Of a stretch of DNA of 64,000 nucleotides, positions 59,265 through 64,000 are shown piece after piece. The notes under the pieces are model-generated. The model was not told the DNA's origin. It did no database searches and saw only the letters and a program-made list of their open reading frames with translations. The translations under genes were made by a program, and so were the position numbers. Origin of the DNA: Frankia sp. AiPa1 (lineage in GTDB: Bacteria; Actinomycetota; Actinomycetes; Frankiales; Frankiaceae); the NCBI RefSeq assembly GCF_023243075.1, contig NZ_JALKFZ020000178.1, positions 1 to 64,000 on the forward strand, given 5' to 3'. How positions within the stretch are numbered: the stretch's first letter is position 1; each line of letters starts with the position of its first letter.

Positions 59265-60233
59265 ATGGGTGCGGATGGTGGCGGCGGGTTGTTGCTCGCG
59301 GACACTCCGTCGCTGTATTTCCGGTCGTTCTATGGTGTGCCGCGTTCGGTGCGGGCGCCGGACGGGACGCCGGTGAACGCGGTGCGGGGTCTGCTTGATG
59401 TGCTGGCCCGTCTTGTTCTGGAGGTGCGTCCGCGGGCGCTGGTGGCCTGTTTCGACGCGGACTGGCGTCCGGCGTTCCGGGTGGCGTTGCTGGCGTCGTA
59501 CAAGGCGCACCGGGTTGCTGGCGGGGCCGGCGAGGGAGAGGTGGAGGAGGTGGAGGAGGAGCTGCGGGTGCAGCTTCCGGTCATCGACGCGGTGCTGGAC
59601 GCGTTCGGGATCGCTCGGGCGCAGGCGGCGGGGTTCGAGGCGGACGATGTGATCGGCACGCTGGCGACGGGCTGGGATGGTCCGGGCGGTGTGGACATTC
59701 TTACCGGGGACCGGGATCTGTTTCAGCTGGTGGACGATGCGGCCGGGGTGCGGGTGCGGTATGCGGTGGAGCGGTTCGCGGTGGTGGATGAGGCGTCGGT
59801 GACGGCCCGGTATGGCATTCCGGGTCGGGCGTATGCGGATTTCGCGGTGTTGCGGGGTGATCCCAGTGATGGGTTGCCGGGGGTGGTGGGGATCGGGGCG
59901 AAGACGGCGGCGGCGTTGCTGGGCCGTTTCGGGTCGTTGCGGGCTTTGCTGTTGGCGTTGGATGAGGCGCAGAGCGCGGGGGTGGGGGTGGTGGATGGGG
60001 TGTCGGCGTCGGTGGGGCGGCGTCTGGGCGGGGCGCGGGAGTATCTCGCGGCGGCGGTGCCGGTCGTGGCGGTGGTGCGTGATGTTCCGGTGGGGGCGGT
60101 GGCGGCGCGGCTGCCGGGCGCGCCGCGGGATCCGGCAGTGGTGGCGGAGCTTGCGCGACGGTTCGGTCTGGGGGCGGCGTGCGGCCGGTTGAGCGCGGCG
60201 CTGCGCACGGTCGCGGGTGAGGCGGGCGGCTGA
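59265..60233 (+). CDS. Stand-alone 5'-3' exonuclease (Pol I N-domain / FEN type)
   Basis: 322 residues. PIN-like nuclease: LLLADTPSLYFRSFYG, VACFDADWRPAFRVALLASYKAHR (metal Asp), FEADDVIGTLA, DILTGDRDLFQLVDD (metal Asp cluster), then the H3TH DNA-binding region ARYGIPGRAYADFAVLRGDPSDGLPGVVGIGAKTAAALLGRFGSL. It removes flaps or RNA primers. ATG 59265. Together with the Pol I-like gene at 49172, which lacks this domain, the window carries the two halves of a Pol I separately. Codons here end mainly in G, unlike plus-strand genes left of dif. Confidence 0.94.
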   Translation: MGADGGGGLLLADTPSLYFRSFYGVPRSVRAPDGTPVNAVRGLLDVLARLVLEVRPRALVACFDADWRPAFRVALLASYKAHRVAGGAGEGEVEEVEEELRVQLPVIDAVLDAFGIARAQAAGFEADDVIGTLATGWDGPGGVDILTGDRDLFQLVDDAAGVRVRYAVERFAVVDEASVTARYGIPGRAYADFAVLRGDPSDGLPGVVGIGAKTAAALLGRFGSLRALLLALDEAQSAGVGVVDGVSASVGRRLGGAREYLAAAVPVVAVVRDVPVGAVAARLPGAPRDPAVVAELARRFGLGAACGRLSAALRTVAGEAGG

Positions 60234-60655
60234 GCGGCCGGGCCGCGCGGGCGGCCGGCGGGTGTGCGGGGGTCCGTCGGCGTGCGTCCGGGTGGGGGGT
60301 CTGGTGCGGGTTGCCGGGTGGCTGGTGCGGGGGGCGGGTTTGGGGCGGAACAGGGCCAGCGTCTGGGGTGGGGTGGGGCCGGTCTGGGGTGGGGTGGGAC
60401 GGTCGGCGCCGGGCGGGGGGGCGCGCCCGCGGTCGGGGCGTCAGGTGGCGGGGTGCACCGGCCGGCGGCCCGGGGGGTAGGTTTCCGTGCGTACCGCGAC
60501 TGGGCATCGGTCGGCCGGCAGGTGCGGCTGGCGTCGCGGGGCGGGGCGGGTTCGCGCCGTCTTCTCGGGTGCCCGCCGGATGGGCGCCGCCGGTCCGGGC
60601 GGTGCGGTGCGGGTGCCCGAGGGGGTGTCCGGGGATGTGGGCTGCGGAGGTCAGG
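60234..60655. other. GC-extreme intergenic region
   Basis: 422 bp, strongly G-rich on the plus strand (GGGGTGGGGCCGGTCTGGGGTGGGG-type runs at 60360-60400). The downstream gene's frame is open through it, but no start with a ribosome site is seen before 60635-60656. No gene called. Confidence 0.35.
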
Positions 60656-62971
60656 GTGGGGCTGCGTGAGCGGCTCGCGGGTCGGCGGGTGCTGGTGACC
60701 GGGTTGACCGGGTTCATGGGCGAGGCGCTGCTGGAGCGGTTGCTGTCGGATTTTCCGGATACCTCGGTGGTGGCGTTGGTGCGGCCACGGGGCAGCCATT
60801 CGGGGGCGGCGCGGCTGACGCGGATGATGCGTAAGCCCGCGTTTCGCGGGTTGCGTGAGCAGTACGGCGCGGCGGGGTTGGTGGAGCTGGTGTCGCGCCG
60901 GGTGGAGGTGATCGAGGGGGATCTGGCGTCGGTGCCGGATCTGCCGGGGGACATCGACGTGGTGGTGCACTGCGCCGGGGAGGTGTCGTTCGACCCGCCG
61001 ATCGATGATGCGTTCCGGATCAATGTGGGTGGGTTGCAGGAGCTGGTGCGGGCGTTGCGTGCCGGTGGGGCGTGTCCGCATCTGGTGCATGTGTCGACGG
61101 CGTATGTGGCGGGGCTGCGCTCGGGGCACATCGCCGAGGGTCCGTTGGCGCATGAGGTGGACTGGCGGGTGGAGCAGGCGTTCGCGGGCCGGGCACGCGA
61201 GCAGATCGAGGACGCCTCGCGTGCGCCGGAGAACTCCGAGCGGTTCCACGGGGCGGCGCGTAAGCGGTTCGCCGCGGCCGGGGCGCGGACGGTGTCGTCG
61301 GAGGCGGAGCGGTTGCGCCGGGAGTGGGTGGCGCGTCGGCTGGTGGCGGCTGGTGGTGAGCGGGCGCAGGTGCTGGGGTGGACCGATGCGTACACGTTCA
61401 CCAAGGCGTTGGGGGAACGCTGGTTGGAGGAGCATCACGGGGATCTGCCGTTGACGGTGGTGCGGCCTTCGATTATCGAAAGTGCGCTGTCGCGGCCGTT
61501 TCCGGGGTGGATCGAGGGGTTCAAGATGGCCGAGCCGCTGATCCTGGCCTATGGCCGGGGTGAGCTGCCGGACTTCCCGGCGTCGCCGGACGCGGTGGTG
61601 GATATCATCCCGGTTGATCTGGTGGTGAACGCGACGTTGGCGGCGGCGGCGACGGTCCCCCCGGTGGATCAGCCGGCTTATTACACGGTGTGTTCGGGTT
61701 TTCGGAATCCGTTGCGGTTCTGGGAGCTGTATGAGCATGTGCGGGAGTACTTTCTGGCCGATCCGTTGCCGGCGCCGGGGCGGGGGGCGATCGGGGTGCC
61801 GCAGTGGCCGTTCGCGGGGGCGGCGGCGGCGGAGGCGCGGTTGCGGCGCAGTGAGCTGGTGGTGGGGGTGGCCGGCAGGGTGCTTTCGCAGGTGCCGGCG
61901 TCGCAGCGGGTGCGGGGCTGGGCGGGTCAGTTGGAGCGGGCGCAGTCGCGGGTGGCGTTTCTGCGGCGCTATTCGGATGTGTACCGGGCGTACACGAAGG
62001 CGGAGCTGGTGTATGTCGATGATGCGACGCGGGTGTTGCACGAGTCGATGGATGCCGCCGATCAGGTGGATTTCGGGTTTGATCCGCGGTGTTTCGACTG
62101 GGAGCACTATCTGCGTCGGGTGCACTGCCCGGCGGTGACGGCGGTGCTGCGTCGGCCGCGGGCGGCGGCGGTGCCGCGGCGGCTGTCGGGTCATCTGCCG
62201 GCCGGGTCGGGCACGCTGGCGGTGTTCGATCTGGATGGGGCGGTGGCGGCGGCGTCGGTGATCGAGTCGTATCTGTGGATGCGGCTGGCCGATGAGGGTG
62301 TGTTCGGGCGGGTGCGGGAGCTTGCGGGGCTGGCGGCGGCGTTGCCGGGGTATGCGCGGGCGGAGCGTCGTGATCGGGGTCATCTGATGCGGGCGGTGTA
62401 CGCGCGGTATGCGGGGGTGGATCCGGGTGAGTTGGAGCGTCTGGTGGCGGAGGTGGCGGGGGATGTTCTGCTGGGTCGGGTGCGGCCGGCGGGGATTCGT
62501 CGGGTGCGGGAGCATCGGGCGGCGGGGCATCGCACGGTGTTGTTGACGGGGGCGTTGGAGGTGTTGACGGCGCCGCTTGCGCCGTTGTTCGACGATGTGG
62601 TGGCGGCCCGGTTGGAGGTGGGGGCGGACGGTCTGTACACGGGCCGGTTGGCGTCGTCGCCGCTGGTGGGGGATGCGCGGGCGGCGTTCGTGGAGCATCA
62701 TGCGCGGACGGTCGGGGCGGATCTTTCGGTGTCGTGGGCGTATGCGGACAGCCAGTCGGATCTGCCGTTGCTGCGGTCGGTGGGTCATCCGGTGGCGGTG
62801 AATCCGGATGTGGCGTTGCATCAGGTGGCGCGGGGGGCGAGCTGGCCGATCGAGGAGTGGGCGGTGGCGGGCGGGTCGCGGCTGGTGGTGGGTTCGCGGC
62901 GGGAGCGACGTGTGCTGGCGGCGGCGGGTCGGGCGCGGGTGGGGGCGTCGGGGGCGGGGGGTGTGCGGTGA
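60656..62971 (+). CDS. Fusion: fatty acyl-CoA reductase (NAD-binding-4) + HAD-IB phosphatase
   Basis: 771 residues. N-terminal extended SDR of the acyl-CoA reductase type: VLVTGLTGFMGEALLERLL (TGxxGFxG), IEGDL, VVHCAGEVSFD, HVSTAYVAG, catalytic YTFTK (~244) and VVRPSIIES; it would reduce an acyl-thioester to aldehyde or alcohol. From ~520 a HAD hydrolase of the SerB/CicA-like group: LAVFDLDGAVAAAS (DxD nucleophile), LLTGALEVL, and YADSQSDLPLL. The GTG at 60656 follows GGAGG by five bases; ATG 60635 is the alternative. Its TGA overlaps the GTG of the dehydrogenase gene. Confidence 0.88.
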   Translation: MGLRERLAGRRVLVTGLTGFMGEALLERLLSDFPDTSVVALVRPRGSHSGAARLTRMMRKPAFRGLREQYGAAGLVELVSRRVEVIEGDLASVPDLPGDIDVVVHCAGEVSFDPPIDDAFRINVGGLQELVRALRAGGACPHLVHVSTAYVAGLRSGHIAEGPLAHEVDWRVEQAFAGRAREQIEDASRAPENSERFHGAARKRFAAAGARTVSSEAERLRREWVARRLVAAGGERAQVLGWTDAYTFTKALGERWLEEHHGDLPLTVVRPSIIESALSRPFPGWIEGFKMAEPLILAYGRGELPDFPASPDAVVDIIPVDLVVNATLAAAATVPPVDQPAYYTVCSGFRNPLRFWELYEHVREYFLADPLPAPGRGAIGVPQWPFAGAAAAEARLRRSELVVGVAGRVLSQVPASQRVRGWAGQLERAQSRVAFLRRYSDVYRAYTKAELVYVDDATRVLHESMDAADQVDFGFDPRCFDWEHYLRRVHCPAVTAVLRRPRAAAVPRRLSGHLPAGSGTLAVFDLDGAVAAASVIESYLWMRLADEGVFGRVRELAGLAAALPGYARAERRDRGHLMRAVYARYAGVDPGELERLVAEVAGDVLLGRVRPAGIRRVREHRAAGHRTVLLTGALEVLTAPLAPLFDDVVAARLEVGADGLYTGRLASSPLVGDARAAFVEHHARTVGADLSVSWAYADSQSDLPLLRSVGHPVAVNPDVALHQVARGASWPIEEWAVAGGSRLVVGSRRERRVLAAAGRARVGASGAGGVR

Positions 62972-64000
62972 CGCGGGGTGTGGAGTTGTATGCCTCCCCC
63001 GCGCGGCTGGCGGCGGGGCGGGTGGCGCGTCAGGCGGCCAGGGTCGCTGGCGCTGGGGGTGGGGTGGGCGGCGCGGCGGCGGATGTGCTGGCGTGGGGGT
63101 CTTCGGGGTTGAGGCCCGCGGCGTTGGGACGGTTGGTGGCGTTGCGGTATGTCGATGGTGCGGATCCGGTGCCGCCGGATGGGTCGTGGGTGCGGGTGCG
63201 TCCGTCGTTGTCGGGGATCGGCGGGGCGGATCTCGCGCTGGTGACGGGTGGGGTGTCGGGCTATCTGGGTGGGGCGGTGGCGTTGCCGTTCGTGCCGGGC
63301 CGGGAGGTGGTCGGCCGGGTGCAGGAGCAGGTGGTGCTGCCCGGGTCGTCGGCCGCGGGGGGTGTGGTGGTGCCGGCGGGTGGTCGGGTGGTGGTCGATC
63401 CGGCGCGGCTGGCGGTGTTCGCGGCGCGTCGCGGCGTGTCCTGCGGTGGGGTGGCCGGTGAGGTCGGGGCGTCGGTGGGGGTGGCTGGTGGCGGGTGGAG
63501 TCGGGTGATGGTGGCGCCGGGGGCGGCGTTGCTGGTGGTGCCGGAGTCGGTGCCCGATGGGCGGGCGGTGCTGTTCGATCCGTTGTCGCGGGCGGTGGCG
63601 GCGGTGGCTCGGGCGCGGGTGGCGCCGGGGGCGCGGGTGCTGGTGGTGGGTGCGGGGGCGGTGGGGCTTGCGACGGTGTTGGCGTTGCGGGCGTTCAGTG
63701 CGGCGGGGCCGGTGGCGGTGGTGGCGGCTGGGGGGCGGGCGGCGGCGTTGGCTCGCCGGTTCGGCGCGCAGACGGTGGTGGAGCCGGCGGGGGCGCTGGC
63801 GGGGGTGCGCCGGGTGACGCGGGCGGTGCGGGTGGCCGGGCGCGGCGGGGATGATTTTCTGCTGGGTGGGGTGGATGTGGCGTTTGAGGCGTCGGGTCGG
63901 GCGTCGGGTGTGGGGCTTGCGGTGCGCGCGACGCGGGCGGGGGGTCGCGTGGTGCTGGCGGGGGTGCCTTCGGGGCGGGTGGATCTGACGCCGGTGTGGG
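62968..64000 (+). CDS. Medium-chain dehydrogenase/reductase, atypical (3' end beyond window)
   Basis: At least 344 residues, open to the window end. N-terminal GroES-like domain (LRPAALGRLVALRYVDGADPVPPDGSWVRVRPSLSGIGGADLALVTGG) and a Rossmann domain with GARVLVVGAGAVGLATVLALRAF (GxGxxG), ARRFGAQTVVEP, VDVAFEASGRASG and RVVLAGVPSG. The catalytic-zinc GHE motif is replaced by PGREVVG and the structural four-Cys lobe is missing, so it is probably zinc-free. GTG 62968 overlaps the reductase/HAD stop (GTGA), so the two are coupled; it may act on the aldehyde or alcohol product of that enzyme. Confidence 0.87.
   Translation, partial: MTRGVELYASPARLAAGRVARQAARVAGAGGGVGGAAADVLAWGSSGLRPAALGRLVALRYVDGADPVPPDGSWVRVRPSLSGIGGADLALVTGGVSGYLGGAVALPFVPGREVVGRVQEQVVLPGSSAAGGVVVPAGGRVVVDPARLAVFAARRGVSCGGVAGEVGASVGVAGGGWSRVMVAPGAALLVVPESVPDGRAVLFDPLSRAVAAVARARVAPGARVLVVGAGAVGLATVLALRAFSAAGPVAVVAAGGRAAALARRFGAQTVVEPAGALAGVRRVTRAVRVAGRGGDDFLLGGVDVAFEASGRASGVGLAVRATRAGGRVVLAGVPSGRVDLTPVW

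Noticed and set aside
59723..62821. 1,032-residue open frame on the minus strand
   Set aside because: It is opposite the acyl-reductase/HAD and 5' nuclease genes, whose motifs are unmistakable, and is Arg/Pro/His-rich as expected of a high-GC shadow frame.
1..64000. tRNA, rRNA or CRISPR array
   Set aside because: No T-loop-like GGTTCGA motifs with cloverleaf context, no rRNA-like sequence and no evenly spaced repeats were seen; repeats found are tandem coding repeats or dispersed hairpins.

Overview
The window is a very high-GC stretch of an actinobacterial chromosome. The evidence is an RbpA RNA-polymerase-binding protein with its zinc ligands, a 7Fe FdxA-type ferredoxin, a DevR-type regulator, polyprenol-phosphate-mannose synthase next to apolipoprotein N-acyltransferase, many GTG starts and frequent 4-base ATGA/GTGA gene overlaps. 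The genus cannot be proven from the sequence; Frankia or a close relative is my best guess. No rRNA, tRNA or CRISPR array was seen.

1-7.4 kb holds a tightly coupled operon: the end of a dipeptide/oligopeptide-type ABC importer (permease and a fused double ATPase), a rare fusion of a ketopantoate-reductase-like enzyme with a 3-mercaptopyruvate-sulfurtransferase-type rhodanese, and a GlcD-type FAD 2-hydroxyacid dehydrogenase. A type II thioesterase follows. 7.4-11.4 kb has a membrane acyltransferase and a ferredoxin whose 3' end is duplicated as a 24-bp direct repeat about 1.07 kb away, enclosing two small Cys-rich genes (possible remnant of an integrated element). 11.5-25.5 kb carries a membrane Ser/Thr kinase, an Lrp/AsnC regulator, an Rsm22-like methyltransferase, a GT39-like membrane protein, a metallopeptidase-like lipoprotein, ModA, a frameshifted F420-oxidoreductase remnant, a two-component system and a VOC protein.

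25.5-48.7 kb contains an APC transporter, a TetR regulator and a HelD-like helicase, a DUF2237 protein, a sulfotransferase, a beta-propeller hydrolase-like protein, an XdhC-like protein, an MFS transporter, an amidohydrolase, DUF2752 and TM2 proteins, a kinase-like/P-loop protein beside a DevR-like regulator, and a DUF3516 Ski2-like helicase. Members of an intergenic hairpin repeat family lie at about 28.6, 37.6 and 56.8 kb.

48.7-52.3 kb is the most unusual part. A family-A DNA polymerase and a chimeric NUDIX/methyltransferase pseudogene lie between two 23-bp direct repeats. About 260 bp further on, at 52251-52278, is a near-perfect match to the actinobacterial dif (XerCD chromosome dimer resolution) consensus. 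The plus strand switches from C-biased to G-biased synonymous positions at this point whatever the gene strand, so the window very probably spans the replication terminus.

Right of dif come msrB and a small membrane protein, rbpA behind a SigR-type promoter, ppm and lnt, a second amidohydrolase with an Lrp-type regulator, a stand-alone 5'-3' exonuclease, and a fatty-acyl reductase/HAD fusion coupled to a medium-chain dehydrogenase that runs off the window.
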